From Straminergon stramineum (lineage: Eukaryota > Streptophyta > Bryopsida > Hypnales > Calliergonaceae): a stretch of 64,000 nt of DNA. The notes beneath the pieces are model-generated. The model had not been told where the DNA came from and searched no databases. It saw only the letters and a list, made by a program, of their open reading frames with translations. Both the position numbers and the translations under genes were made by a program. Every line of letters begins with the position of its first letter. The stretch's first letter is position 1. Positions 13,101-25,468 of the stretch are shown in pieces. The stretch spans positions 30,740,547 through 30,804,546 of the forward strand of contig OY987263.1 in the NCBI GenBank assembly GCA_963920665.1, written 5' to 3'.

Positions 13101-14700
13101 TTAGAAAAAGTTCCTTCAAAGATGACCTCCAAAAATGAACAAGATAAAAAAAAACTAAGAAATGATCAAAATTATAACTTAACATTGTAAACTAAAACCA
13201 AAAAGTCTTAAGAGAATTATTAATATTCAATCTACAATCAATTTAGGAAGATCATTTTAATTTGGGTATCAAATTTTATCAATAAATATTGGTTAGAGCA
13301 AGGTTGAAACAATCCTACAAATATTTTATATATATATATTTACAAATTTATATTTGTAAGTCATCATCAAATTATTCCTCAAAGTTTTAGTTTTTAGTAC
13401 ATCATCATGATTTTGAAAATTTCTAATCCCTTGGGCTCTAAAGCCCTAAAGTCCTCATTTTAGAAGACAAATAAAGCTTTTGTGAGTATGTTTGCAAATT
13501 ATTCAAATACCTTCTAACTCATTTGTATTGAATCTTTAAAATTTCACTTTTTTCAATTTGATGAAATTGAAGCAAGAAATACATTAGTAAAAAGATATTA
13601 GCAAAATCATGCAAAATTTTCCAAATAAAGATTTTTCCAATAAGGAATTAAGTAGTTAACCATTGTACAACAAATACAATATGAAATTTACCACTTCGGG
13701 TCATCTAACCTTTTGAAATGAATTGTGATTGGGTATATCTGAATTCATCACGATTTACTCTTTCAATCACTCCTCAAGCCTTGAAATGGATTCCCTTGAA
13801 TTAGTACTACGTACTTCCATTGGGGCATTGCAACAAATTTTTACCTTAGGTAAAATGGGAGAATAAGTTTTATACCACAAAAAAATAAAAATTTAAAATT
13901 TGGAATTCATATTTGGAATTAGAGACCCCAACTTAAATAGGAGTAGTGATGAAATCCAAAATTTACAGCCCAAAAGAGGAACAATTGAGCAAGAAGCCTC
14001 ACATGTCTTCTATAACTTAGAGGCAATTCACACTATGGCCAAAGGTCATGAGGTTGTCAATTTCTACAAATCAAATTGCAAGGAACTAGGAATTCTCCAA
14101 TATGATTAGTGAAAATCAATGACCTCTTAACCTTCGTTCATAATATGAAGTGCCCCTCTTCCCCATCATACCCACCAACCCTTTTTTTTGGCACCATGGG
14201 CCCAAATTGTACCATTTCAAAATAAATGTCTTCTTTTTGCTAGAAAAAAGTACTCTTTTTTCACCAAAAATTTTCCATTTCTATTTAGAATGTGGATGAA
14301 TTCGCCAAATTTGGATGAAAAAGTGCATGAATGTGATTGAAAAGTATTTTCTGGTCCAAAAGATGGATGAATGTAGAAATACAATACTTCACCAAAATTT
14401 AAGTGATCACCATCATGGCACTTTCTCAAAAAAGTAAAAAAAGAAAGGGCTGAATTACCCACTATAATTACTCTAAAAACTTGGATACTCATAAATGAAA
14501 TCTTCTTCTACAGTAGATAAAAAATACTGCAGAAAACTGATTTCACGAAGTTCCAAGAAATACTGTCACAAATTCTATGATTACTGGTGGATAAAATCAG
14601 TAAATTTCTTCGAAATGAGATGAAACCTATCAATATACTCCTCCGCAGCAGGTCTCCCAACAACTAACTTAACATTGTTACTTGAACAAAGGTAATGCAC
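10133..14700. other. AT-rich gene-poor stretch
   Basis: Long A and T runs, a (TA)n tract near 13328 and short open frames without splice context fill this stretch. The piece at 14240-14410 carries GGATGAA-rich sequence shared with 48.3, 56.6 and 63.1 kb. I see no gene. Confidence 0.5.
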
Positions 14701-16080
14701 GTGGGGATTGATTTCCTAAAATGGCATCCACAGAATTCCTGAATCATCACAGTGGCGGGCTTGATATTTTGACCGAGTTCAATCCTTCATTCCTTCAAGA
14801 GGACGAAGTCCAACCTGAGAGAATTCCTGGCCGTGTCGGCTACATCAAGTTACTGCATAACCTGCATTGTACTAATAACTTCCACAAAAAGAAAAGTTTG
14901 CTAATTTTGCACCCTCACCAAGTCACCAATAGGATAAAAAGCTCACTGTAGTTCAGGCCTTGACGGAGCTGCTGCAGACACGGCGTGACCCTCGGGGCCT
15001 TCTCCCACAAAATGCCGAGCCCTGTGCCGATCTATAATAAGCATATTAACTCCCCTCACTTTGAATGGCAAGCTGCCGAGCTTTCGAAGTTATCCACCTC
15101 GAGCTCACCAATCCTTTTTTCATATGAATATCGATATATGCTCACCACTCAACTAGTTCCGTACGGTTCACGTGCACGCACTTCATTCAGTTATGATGGA
15201 CGAAAGACAAATAGAACTCAAAATACTCATGAATCTGATCACCAGGAATAGTGCCACAGAGATGGACCCACAATACGGAATTGGAAAACTTTTTTACAGT
15301 TTTCAAGACTCAAGAATTGCGAACTGCGAAGTGCTTGATTAAGAAAGCAGCAAAATAGCTGCGCACTCCGTAGAATTCCTCCTGTAGAGCTGAACACCTC
15401 GTGAAAATTATGTTATCACATAATAATAAGTAAACCACCATATCCTGTGGTCCCGCCAATGCAAGACAACTTTGCATAAGGTTGCAAATTTTAATTGCTT
15501 TTACATGCGGGAGGGGGGACCACAATATGGAGTGGCAAATCTTACGGAAAGAGCTTCAGAAATTGCACTTGGAAAGAGACAGAAAGGGAGGTTGGCTCAG
15601 TCGTACACAATGACGCAGCAGTAAGTATATCCTAAACCAGCAACAAACTAAAAAAACTGAAACCCCGCACTACGGGACACAAGCAAAGTACAGAACTGTA
15701 CAGTCAGTTTTGGGTACACTGTTGATTTGGGGGTTACTTACCGTACCTTACAAAGTCACTCCTGGCCGTGAAGTTATGCCCGGAGAGCATCACTTGAAAT
15801 AAACTGGTGCAATTTCTGGAAGTTCAAAATTTTCAGAAAGTTTCGTTTCAGAAAGTTCACAATTTTCAGTTTAGAAAGAAAGGGAGCAAATCACAGAGCA
15901 CGATTCAATCACGAACACACCCTAATGACCCAACAATCCACTTCAGAGCACTTGTAAGGCTTCCACTAACAGTTACCAAGCACACCAAAAGATTCCAAAC
16001 ACAAATAATGAGATCAGAGGGTATCATAGAATACAGGGATCAAAATTGAAAAATAATTGGGAGACAGTATGGTACACTAA
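14701..16080. other. Mixed stretch with possible decayed exons, unresolved
   Basis: Composition is closer to genic DNA than to the flanking AT-rich DNA. On the minus strand there are short coding-like pieces near 14790-14860 and 14960-15080, but no consistent exon chain or known domain could be built. It may be the remains of a minus-strand gene. Confidence 0.25.
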
Positions 16081-16092
16081 TGGGGCACTCTC

Positions 16093-16345
16093 AGAGTTCA
16101 AATTCGAATTCCAAGTCCACCTCGGAGGCAGCTCCGTCACCGGGCAGTTGTGAATCCTGGGACGCCAATATGCTGGGGAGAACCATCTTCTTCATGCCCG
16201 GTGAATTAAAGTTTTGCTGCTTGCATCTTCAAGGGCTCCTGCCCTGACAGAATCTCTCTAAAACGATGCCGAAGGGGTACACGTTCCAAGCTTCGGCGTG
16301 ACGATGCCCGTGAAGAGGATACTCAAGCCCCTTCTGGTCATGAGA
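16093..16345 (-). pseudogene. Decayed partial copy 1 of the pseudokinase 3' end
   Basis: Two pieces match the neighbouring kinase gene. 16093-16175 corresponds to its last codons and 3' flank at 16680-16770. 16185-16340 corresponds to the segment around EYSLTG..EILSGQE and ..MKK (about 17010-17150). About 250 bases of kinase coding sequence between them are missing and the frame is broken, so no protein can be made. Confidence 0.75.
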
Positions 16346-16354
16346 AATTCAAAT

Positions 16355-16660
16355 TCTACTTGAAAAGTTCAAATTCCAAAGCCTAGCACCTCGGAGGAAG
16401 CGCCGTCAGTCACCTCGCAGTCATGAATTTTTTAGACGCTGTGAACTTTCCGTTGCTTGCTCGCCATGCAGATGGCCGCGATCGCATCGGGAAGCAACGC
16501 CTTCTTCATCTCGGAGGGATTAGGGTTTGGCTGCTGCATCTTCACAGGCTCTTGCAAGGACAAAATCTTTAACAACGAGGAATCGAAGGCAAACCAGTCG
16601 ATGTTCGGAGAGACGATGCCGATGGGTGAATGATACTCGGGGCGCCATGTACGTGCCCAT
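16355..16660 (-). pseudogene. Decayed partial copy 2 of the pseudokinase 3' end
   Basis: The copy again begins with AAATTCCAAAGCCTAGCACCTCGGAGG-like 3' flank (compare 16675-16720). It includes TTGCTTGCTCGCCAT (compare 16786-16800), then jumps by an internal deletion to ATGGCCGCGATC and the segment that codes TYMAP..EY in the parent. Frameshifts and a stop disable it. It sits directly between copy 1 and the intact gene. Confidence 0.78.
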
Positions 16661-16725
16661 GCGTATTTTCAAATCCTAGTCAAGAAATTTGAAGTCCGAG
16701 TCCATCTCGGAGAGAGCTCCTTTTG

Positions 16726-18111
16726 TCACCTCGCAGTGAGCGTGCACGTCATGAAATCCTTGGAAGCCAACATGCTATCCTCCCACTGCTTGCTCGCCAT
16801 GTAAATCTGCTCCAGGCTGAGCGCCACATTCCTCATCGGCGGTCGATCGTCGGGATTAGCGTCCACACACTTCTTCGCCAGCATCGCCGCTCGACAGGCG
16901 CAGTCCAACGGAAACGCGTCTCGCAGCAACGGATCGATCCATGACCTCACTCTCGCCCTGGGCTCGCTGTCGGCGAAGATGGCCGCGATCACATCAGAGA
17001 GCACCGTCTTCTTCATGTCAGCAGAGGAAGGTTTCTGCTGCTGCATCTTCACAGCCTCTTGCCCGGAGAGAATCTCTAACAACACAATCCCGAAGCAAAA
17101 CACGTCGAGCTTGAGAGTCACAATTCCCGTGAGCGAATACTCGGGCGCCATGTAGCCGTGCGTGCCTGTGATCTTGACGCTGCGCGAGCGCCGCAGCGAG
17201 CGGCCCATAGAGCGCATTCCGAGGTGGGAGGAAGGATGCTCCCCCAAGGAGGAATTATTACGGTTTGGTTCCCTTTCTTTCCCGCTGGCGGAGCTGCTGA
17301 GACCCAATCCTTGATCCGACACGGACTCCCCTCGCATCCTCGCCAATCCGACGTTGGCGATTCGGGCGTGGAGGTCATTGTCAAGAAGAATGCTGGTACT
17401 TTTGATATATTTATGTACAAAAGTCGGGGAAGCATGATCATGCAGATACTCCAACCCCTTCGCAACGTCTAACGCCACGCGAAGGCGCGTCGTCCATGAT
17501 TTTAGGGTTGTAAAACCCGGAGCAACAGGACTGCGCAGGCAATGGCGCAAATTGGCACCCGAGATGTACTCATACACCATATACAATTGATCGCCGCTGA
17601 TGCAACCCCCGATGAGCTTCACCAGACTCGAGTGATGCAAATTGCAGATGCTCTTGACCTCCGTGACGAAGTCGACGTCCGTGCTCAGTCGCTTCTCAAC
17701 CACTACAGTCACGTTCCGTCCTGCGATCGTCCCACGGAAGGTCCCACTCCCGAGCTTCCTCCCACTGCTGAAATGCTCCGTGGCTTTGACGATATCTTTG
17801 TACGTGAAGATCTGGGCGCCGTCAGAGAGCATCCCCTTCAAGCTCGTCAAAGAAATCGCGCTCCCTGTCGAGGTTTGCGAGTTGTGAGAGCCGCGAGAGC
17901 CGCGAGACTCCTTCGAGAGAGACTGGCTAATGGTGTAGCTCGTGCTTAAATCCAAGCTGCTGTCCTCTGGGGGTTTCCGGTAGCGAGGTCTCATGATTGG
18001 TGTCGGCGGATGCGATTGTGCTAGATGGGGATACTCGGCCTGCTTTGGCATCTTACGCCAAAACAGACACATACTGAGAGATAGAGAGAAAGTCACCGGA
18101 GTTGCGTCCAC
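16726..18111 (-). CDS. Receptor-like pseudokinase, LYR (LYK4/5-like) type, N-terminus unresolved
   Basis: The open segment codes 461 residues. Residues 5-18 are hydrophobic and end in FWRK, like the inner edge of a membrane span. A Ser-rich juxtamembrane region runs to about 100 and the kinase domain from FTYKDIVKATEHF (102) to about 440. The glycine loop is poor (LGSGTFRG), HRD is HKY (233-235) and DFG is NVG (253-255), so the catalytic Asp and the metal-binding Asp are both missing. This fits LYR-type LysM receptor kinases, which act as dead partners of active LYKs in chitin or lipochitooligosaccharide sensing. A Ser/Arg-rich insert (about 262-315) splits the activation region. The segment opens with GTG just after CAG, so it is an exon border, or translation starts at Met14 (18072). 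No LysM exons were recognised upstream. Confidence 0.8.
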   Translation of the reverse strand: MDATPVTFSLSLSMCLFWRKMPKQAEYPHLAQSHPPTPIMRPRYRKPPEDSSLDLSTSYTISQSLSKESRGSRGSHNSQTSTGSAISLTSLKGMLSDGAQIFTYKDIVKATEHFSSGRKLGSGTFRGTIAGRNVTVVVEKRLSTDVDFVTEVKSICNLHHSSLVKLIGGCISGDQLYMVYEYISGANLRHCLRSPVAPGFTTLKSWTTRLRVALDVAKGLEYLHDHASPTFVHKYIKSTSILLDNDLHARIANVGLARMRGESVSDQGLGLSSSASGKEREPNRNNSSLGEHPSSHLGMRSMGRSLRRSRSVKITGTHGYMAPEYSLTGIVTLKLDVFCFGIVLLEILSGQEAVKMQQQKPSSADMKKTVLSDVIAAIFADSEPRARVRSWIDPLLRDAFPLDCACRAAMLAKKCVDANPDDRPPMRNVALSLEQIYMASKQWEDSMLASKDFMTCTLTAR

Positions 18112-19798
18112 CTGGATTGCTCAAGCTCTGAATTCGGGTTCATAATGAATCCAACAAAACCAAACGGCAATCCCAAGTATGAAGCCAGTCATGTGATCTA
18201 ACTCGTTCCTCCCACCATCAGTTGACACATACAGAGCAGTCCAAGAAAACTCCAAGAAAAAATCTCCCTACAGTGCCCTCTCTTCTTGCGACCCATACTG
18301 CACTCAATTTCTTCCATCAAGACCTGCAAACCAATTTCACCCGTATTAGATTCCTCGGAATGAGCTTCATCTACAATGCAGGGCTCACCTTTGTATTCGT
18401 AACGATGCAGGAAGCTCACAATTCGGCCACAAAAATTGCACTGCAAAGCTCAATTGGAGACGCCCAGTGGAATTTCATCTTCCAGAAGGCTAACCTGACA
18501 AATTCAAAACCTTCGAAAACTCGCAACCAGAATGTTGTACATCAACAGCACACTTCCGCAAAACCCAAAATCAGCCTCTATCACAGGAAAACTCTACTCT
18601 CCCTCCAATCTCCGCAAAAAGGCGCAAAAACCACTAGCCAACATAAACACCAAGTGTGTCACTGGGTCACCAAAAAAAATCATCTCCAACCCAAAATTCA
18701 AGAAAACTATCCATTCACGCAGCACAAACTTTCAACAGTCAAAACGAAGTGAGCGAACTCTACCTCCACGAACCCAAACCGTCCAAGAACCCAAAACACG
18801 ATACCATTTTCAAACCAATCTTCACTACCATGGCAAAGAAAGCCAAATCCCACCTTCTCACACGAAAGGGTAACAACAAAAACTTTCGAAAGACTCACCG
18901 ATCGTACAGTCACTTCAAAAATCACCCAGCAGACTCCAAGACGAAAATGTGCGAGTATAAACCGAAACACGCTCCCACCCCCAAAATGAAAGCAAGCTAC
19001 ATTAACTCACTTCAACACACACACAAGCTACCATCACTCCAACTGAACAAAAGCTTCAAGCAAAAGGCGCACACCGCGAGTAGCTAGCGCTGAAAGTAGT
19101 AAACCATAAATGCTTCCCCTTCCTCTTCCTCTTCCACTTCCTCTTCCTCTTCTACTTCTTCCTCTTCTAAGCTCACTACTACCGTAAGATACTACCACTT
19201 CTTCTATTCCTTTTCCTTCTTGTTCACTGCTGGACATCAGCAATCATGCACACTACTCAGCAGCTTCTGTAACCCAGCTAGCGAGAAGTCGACTTCGTGA
19301 CTGGTAAGCTTATTATTACTCGGCCACCAGCGCCACCTTCGGGGAGGGGAGGGGCAACCGAGGGTGGAAGCGGCCAAGGAGGCCTCTCTCTGCTGAGGAA
19401 GGTAGGGTAGCTCTGCTTGAAAAGGGCAACGGACTTGCAATGTTGCCAACTCTGATGACGTCACACACATGTCACCGGAGTTGTCGCTGTGTCCCCTGAA
19501 CAGTAGTGCCTAATCTTTTGTTTGGGGGTATTATATTTCTTTTCTTTATTTCTTTATTTCTTTTGGAGTGTCCTATACTGTAGAGGGGACATCTTTTTTG
19601 ATGGAAGTGGAAAGGACAAAAGGCCGGGAGGTAGGGAGGTAGGAACAAGGAAATGAAATGGAAAGAAGAAGAAGAGTAATGTTGGTCGGAAGAGTGGAGT
19701 GAATAAAGAAGTGTTTGTTTGGGGGAGTTCAATCTTTCTAATCTTTTTTAGGGTATATTTGTACTAAAAGAAATATTGGTTCAAACTTTGAGAGGTAG
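18112..19798. other. Upstream region of the pseudokinase gene
   Basis: Exons for an ectodomain would be expected here on the minus strand, but none with LysM motifs was recognised. A hydrophobic piece, GFILGIAVWFCWIHY, lies at about 18140-18190 but stops in frame before the kinase exon. A CCTCTT/AAGAGG-rich tract occupies 19105-19170; on the minus strand it is GGAAGA-rich, as in many 5' leaders. The overlapping plus-strand frames are Lys/Ser/Thr-rich and look non-coding. Confidence 0.35.
19105..19170. repeat. Degenerate (CTTCCT)n purine/pyrimidine tract
   Basis: Repeated CTTCCTCTTCCTCTTC units with a few changes form a low-complexity tract. It may be part of the leader or promoter of the minus-strand kinase gene. 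Confidence 0.7.
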
Positions 19799-20382
19799 TT
19801 AACCCCTAAAGGATCAAGTGTCCGTTCAACGTATGCAAAAAATCTTGGGTAGGTTCCTGTGAAGTCATTTTTAGTTGGATATACATGAAATTTGGACGTG
19901 ACTTGCAACTATATACCCCCTTCTTGAAAATCTAATTATTTTTCCGATCAGGCGTCCAGATCAAAAGTTATGATGCCTTGAACTTTGTGGGCAGCTCAAG
20001 CAGCTTCGGGCAGCATGTGCAAAACTCTTCATATGATTTTGAAATTTGGCATGTGTGTAGCTTCCATGATAAAAGATGCAAATGTCAAAAAAATAACCAT
20101 TTTTAGTGCAAGGATCTCATTGTAGAAGGAATTCAAGTTTACAAGCCCTATTGGGCAAGGTTGGTAAAAACAAATTTCACCCAATTTCAAACATTATAAT
20201 CTTTCAATCCATGTAGTCAAAGTTATAAGGAATTTTCCACAAGTTCCCTTAAGAAGTCTAGTACAAATTTGTATAGTTGAATTTTGAAAAAAAAAAAAAA
20301 ATTTCATTTTTTTTGTTGCCCTAAAAAGTGGCAGTTTTTGACAATATCTACCCGAAATGTGACTAAGTCCTTTAGGGGTTAA
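19799..20382. mobile_element. TTAACCCCTAAAGG-ended MITE B (584 bp)
   Basis: The left end is TTAACCCCTAAAGGATCAAG and the reverse-complemented right end is TTAACCCCTAAAGGACTTAG. The element contains CATTATAATCTTTCAATCCA at 20192-20211, identical to elements A and E. There is no coding capacity. Copies share the position of this block near the right end, which argues for one family. Confidence 0.75.
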
Positions 20383-20974
20383 AAGACCCACTAGGATCAT
20401 GGAGTCATATTATTTCGCCTATATTTTACTCCAATCTCAATCCTTTTGTGGTGTGAAGTGGCATGATGTGGGATTGTATTTGTACAAAGGCTACTACTAT
20501 GTGAGCCTCAAAGCGTGAGCCCGTGAGCTTAAAAGACTATACACCTAGGTTATAGATGTCTACATTATAGAAACCTTCTACGATTATAGTATAACTAAGT
20601 TATAGGCACCTATATTATATGTATTTATTAGAACAAGCACCTTCAATAGTTGTTGGATATCTATCAAGGCTCACATGCTCTCATTTTCATGTTCACACAG
20701 TAGTAGTATTGGTATCCATATTAGTACTAAGATATCCTTTTTTGGTGTTTTATTTAATGGAAATAATTTGAAAATAAGAATGGAATGGTTTATAGAAGAA
20801 GTAGTACTTGGAAACAAATTATCGGGCTCATAATTTTATAGGTCTAAGTTTGGAAAAATGCATTAAAATCTTGTTGTAAACATCACAAAGTTTCAACATT
20901 ATATCATAGGATAGAAACATATAAAAATAAGTGCAATGTAAGCATCAATGTATATGAGCAACAATGCTAGCTTA
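20383..20974. other. AT-rich spacer
   Basis: No gene or named repeat was recognised between two TTAAC-ended elements. Confidence 0.4.
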
Positions 20975-21808
20975 TTAACTCCTAAAGTTCTTTTATATTA
21001 GAGATCCAAAAGTGTGCACTATATAATACTCCTACCTAAAGCAAAGCCAAAATCTTCATCTATTTCTTAACAAATCCAACCATGATTCAATGTGCCTAAA
21101 CTTCAAAATGTAATGGATTTTCTAGCCCTTCCAAAAGTTGATTTTTTTAACATCCTTAGAAAAAAAATACATATGTTCCATAATTTATGCATTTTGGTCA
21201 ATGTGTTGGAAAATGGTTTGAGAACATATGTAAAAAGATTTAAACAAAAAAAGTTTCATCCTCATCTTTAAAAAAAAATTTAAAATAGAAGGTGGTATTG
21301 ACTAAATAAAAGACTAAAACACTAATGACTTTTATAACAAATTGAGAATTATTCATCCCAATGGCAAGAATGTTCTAGTAAACAATTGGTCTCTTTTGTT
21401 TAGTTTTTATTTGAAAGTTTTAAAAATTGAGTTCAAAAGACAATTTTATATGTTTTTTTGTCTGACAAATAAAATTGTTTATATCTTTCACCTCATTATT
21501 TGGAATTGAAAGATTAAATGTTTATGACTAGGTATTAATCTATACAACCCTATAGTATAAAATTATGATTTTTAGAAAATATTTTTAGGTGTTCATTTTG
21601 GCATTCAAATTTTTTTTAAACTTCTAACTTTTGCACCTTTTGGAAACCTTTCACATCATAATGACATGAAACAAAGCTTTACACATAGATTAGAATGATT
21701 AGCATCCATTTTTAAAAAATTATGCAAAATTTTAAGATTATATAGTCAACAAAGCCTACCCAAGTTCTCAAAAAAGCAAAGTGGTCTCCTTAATCCTTTA
21801 GGAGTTAA
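20975..21808. mobile_element. TTAACTCCTAAAG-ended MITE C (834 bp)
   Basis: The left end is TTAACTCCTAAAGTTC and the reverse-complemented right end is TTAACTCCTAAAGGATTAAG. The right half (about 21340-21400) resembles 31790-31850, where another element of the family ends at 32275, and also resembles 27330-27420 in inverted orientation. It is non-coding. Confidence 0.65.
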
Positions 21809-22279
21809 AACAATTGAACATTTTAAAATTAAACTAACCTTTGAATATGTACAACTAGTAACTTCTATGTCTACTTTTCTAAGCAAAGATCATTAATATT
21901 AATATTTTTAATTTTTTGCAATGAAATTTAAGATTAATAATCATCAACATTTATATCTTTAACCGTTCACAATGAAATTTTAGATTACAAATACACTAAA
22001 TATGAACTTAAATGTACCATGGCTATAGGATAGGGTTGGCATATTGATGACAAATAATTAATAAATTCAAGTATAAAAATAAGCTTTGGCATTAAATTCT
22101 AAGAATTCAAAAATATTCAACTATTAACTATCTCACATGGCTTCAAAAGCCACTTATTTTGCGTGCATAGAGATGAGAAGACAAACTCTTTATACAAGTG
22201 GAGGGTATATAGGAGATAAAATAGCCCATGTAGGATATATAAATTAGGACTATTAGAAGCTCAACTACTTATAGTTAAG
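21809..22279. other. AT-rich spacer
   Basis: No gene was recognised. A/T runs dominate. Confidence 0.4.
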
Positions 22280-22652
22280 ACAAAAGCTCAAATTGTGTTC
22301 AAAGTAGAATTCCAAACCTCATTTAGGAAATGTAGAATAATTTTTTCAAAAAACTTTGAACAAAGTCAATGTAGAAATCAAACTAACTTTCATCCTCGAA
22401 AACCCCATTTGAGATTTTAAGCGGCTAATCAAAAGTTTTGGACAAAGTTCTAAGAGGGGTTAGAAAGGACATTTTGGGGGGGAATTTTGTCTATAAATTT
22501 TTTTTTGGAGGCTCAAAATCATTAACGGATTTCAGAGGATGAAAGTTAGCTTGATTTCACAAATTTTCACAGTTCAATGTTTTTTTATGAAAGTTATTCT
22601 ACTATGTCACAATGAGGTCTAAAATTCTACTTTGAATACAATTCCTATGATT
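22280..22652. repeat. Foldback repeat with arms of about 120 bp
   Basis: The segment 22280-22399 matches the reverse complement of 22534-22652. Shared blocks include TTCAAAGTAGAATT, ACCTCATT, GTAGAATAA and CTAACTTTCATCCTC. The loop between the arms is about 134 bases. It is a MITE-like or foldback structure with no protein. Its outer limits are unclear. Confidence 0.7.
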
Positions 22653-24670
22653 TGATAATGAGAAGTGAAACTCTCATCTTCAAATTATCCCATGCCCTTT
22701 GAAGATTCATGATGGACAATGAACTTCATTATAAAAATGACCTCTACACCCATCATTCTTTCTAAATATTAATGAAGTAATTACTTCATTCTACCATCAA
22801 AATAATCTTGATGGTAAGGCATATGACTTGTTTCTAACAATATTAAGTGTCTTTAGCATCTGTCTAACTGAATGATGGTGGAGGGGTAGTTTTTTCCTGT
22901 TAAGGAATAGAAACAATGAAGACTGCATATATTTTTGCTAATTTGTCATCAAGTTTGGAATTAGTAGAAATTAAGGAAGTGTAGGTTACAATTTGACTTG
23001 TTCTTCATGTGTTCAGACCCGTTTTCAAGAAGGCCAAACCAAAAATTGGTCTTAGAAACTTCACTAGGTGTCCAAGTGTAATTTGTCACATAATCATAAA
23101 GTTGCTAAGACCACATCATATTCCCCTTATTCATGAAAATAGGTCACCCTATCTTGTGCAAATGGATCCCTAGTCAGAAACACATCATATACTTTAGATG
23201 GTCCAATCACATAGATTGGTATCAGTAGGGTTGAATACCTATGATTGCACTAGACTTTGGACTTTAGTTTGTTTGTATTTTGGACCTTCCGGCCAACACT
23301 AGACCTTTTCTTTTTCTTTTTTTCAACAATATGGTCATTTAATTTTTGTTGACTTCAATAGTTTCTCTTGTTCATTTTATTTATTTTTCAACTTCCTTTA
23401 AGATAATTATTTTCCACCAACCCTTCCCTACAACTACAATGCTAATTACTTAGTTTCAATAGTCTTATAATATGAGCATATGATATCCCAAATTCACGTT
23501 TCTACATTAAAAATTGCAGTTTGCATGGATTTTCAACTGAAAATGCTTTCAAATTCGTGTGACAAAGTTCTCACTATGACTGATGTTTTATTGAAATAAC
23601 TTACAGACAAAATTCAATACCAATAGTGAGGTCTGATTTGCGCCCTTGGCCAAATCATGTGTGTATCTTTGAATGACCTCATCAAATATAAAATGAGAAC
23701 AGAAGCAAATAATTATACAAACTCAATCAAGCAACTGAACAAAAGTCCAAGTTGTGCTGAAGTTGTCAAATATATAAACTTATTGCTGAGGCACAAAATC
23801 CTTTTCGCCCATGCAAAAATCATAAGTGACTAGTAATCTGTGCCTGGAGCAGAGCACGTCCAGAATCTCATAACATAGCCAACAAATCACCATATGACTG
23901 AAAAAAACTATTATTTGAACATTTCCACACCAACCAATTAACAAGCACCACATAATCGAGGAATTGGGGACATCAGATTTATGATATTAATAGTGAATGA
24001 AGGGGCTTTGAAACAATGTTTGAAACTTGTGGCTGGTAGCCAGGTTTGTATTTTTTCCCCCTTACAATGAAATTTTGTCTTGTTTGTATGTAACATAAAT
24101 ATATAAATAAAAAGTAACCAAGCCATGTAAGATGTCAGAGGAAGGTGTAACTAAAAATAGTACAACAGAAACAAAACATCAAACTGTTGTACCCCAATTT
24201 GGGTGCTCGAGGGAATTTTGTCCTGTGTTTTTCTCAAATTCATGCTCCTGGTCTTGCATTGCACACTTTTCAATGAATCTATGATCTACTTGTCTACAGC
24301 AGAGCACATACCATTATTTCTCAATGAAGCGGCTGTCCCTTTTGCATCCTTACAAAGAGGACCGCCTTCTATTCCTACAGAGGACAAAATTGTCTTTTAT
24401 GGCTCCTTAACCACCCCCCAATCCTTGAAATAATTCCCAATGCAGGTTGGAAATCTGATACAAAGACCATACAAACAGCCTCGCAATGAAGAAACCATGT
24501 CCACATTCCTACCTGAATTGAGATTAAGTTAGGGGTTAACTGATAAGTCCCTCCCATCCCAGCCATCTAGCAAAGCATAATATAATATCTTCCCAGCATG
24601 GGGAGGACCATTGTCTGGTTATACAATGTTAACTTATCATGCAAGGATTCACTGAAGTTGAATGTTGTAA
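22653..24670. other. AT-rich spacer, no gene recognised
   Basis: Open frames here are short and lack splice context. GTTAGGGGTTAAC at about 24531 looks like an isolated end of the TTAACCCC family. Confidence 0.4.
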
Positions 24671-25315
24671 GGTAGATGATGCAGAAACTGCTCATTTAAG
24701 AGCATTTTTGCTTCCACAGTCCAAAATTATGGTCTGAACAATTTAGATGAATTTTAAAGAGCAAGAAAAGAGAAAATGAATTGAGAAACAATTTTTTTCA
24801 TAATTTTTGCAAGTGTAATGAATTAAATGTGATTTTTTAAACACAATTGTCATAGGATGCTATTTATGTTCGTAGAAGACATCAATAAAATTGAAGCATC
24901 TGTCCTTGAATGGTGCAATTAGACCTACCAAATGTGAGTGCCTTAATTTTAGGTGGCCTCCCTTTGGTTCATGTATGGTCCTGGGAGGATACAAAACTTG
25001 GCACACATGCTAACTTTCAAAAATTAGATTATGTAATTAGATTTGAAGGTTTGTTGTTCATGCTCTAACAATTCCTACACTTAAAATAAAAATATTATAA
25101 AAGCCTCATTAACTCTACAATTGCATTTATAAATTCTCCAGGTATGATTTAAAATTTCACCATTCTCAACTCCAAAAGTGTTCAACACCATTTCAAATCA
25201 TGTCCATATATCAAGGACATCATCAAAAACACTATTTTAACAATGTCAAAAGAACACTTTTTGTTCTACCTATAGGGCAATTGCTAGAACACGCATAGAA
25301 TTACCACCATCTACC
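24671..25315 (+). mobile_element. 645-bp MITE, copy 1
   Basis: The ends are GGTAGATGATG at the left and CACCATCTACC at the right, imperfect inverted repeats of each other. The whole element recurs in reverse orientation at 33524-34168 with the same length of 645 bases. Most bases match by eye, for example TCTAACTTTT-like and AACACTTTTTGTTCTACCTA blocks. No open frame is conserved between the copies, so it is a non-autonomous DNA transposon of unassigned superfamily. Confidence 0.85.
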
Positions 25316-25468
25316 ATAATGAGTATGACCCCACTCATATGGGTAGTTTGTACACATTAACTTAAATGTAAACCACCATGACTGAACTACTGACATGATG
25401 GTAGTGTATTACTAGTACTAACAATGGGATAAACAATTTTTTCTTTCTTCTTATTTTCTTTTTTTCAG

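Noticed and set aside
17158..17949. Plus-strand open frames of 81-135 codons opposite the pseudokinase
   Set aside because: They are antisense shadows of the GC-rich kinase exon, with Arg/Pro/Ala-rich products and no domain.
18222..19087. Overlapping Lys/Ser/Thr/Pro-rich plus-strand frames of 113-176 codons
   Set aside because: Three overlapping frames with similar skewed composition point to an A/C-rich stretch, not to genes; no splice or domain support.
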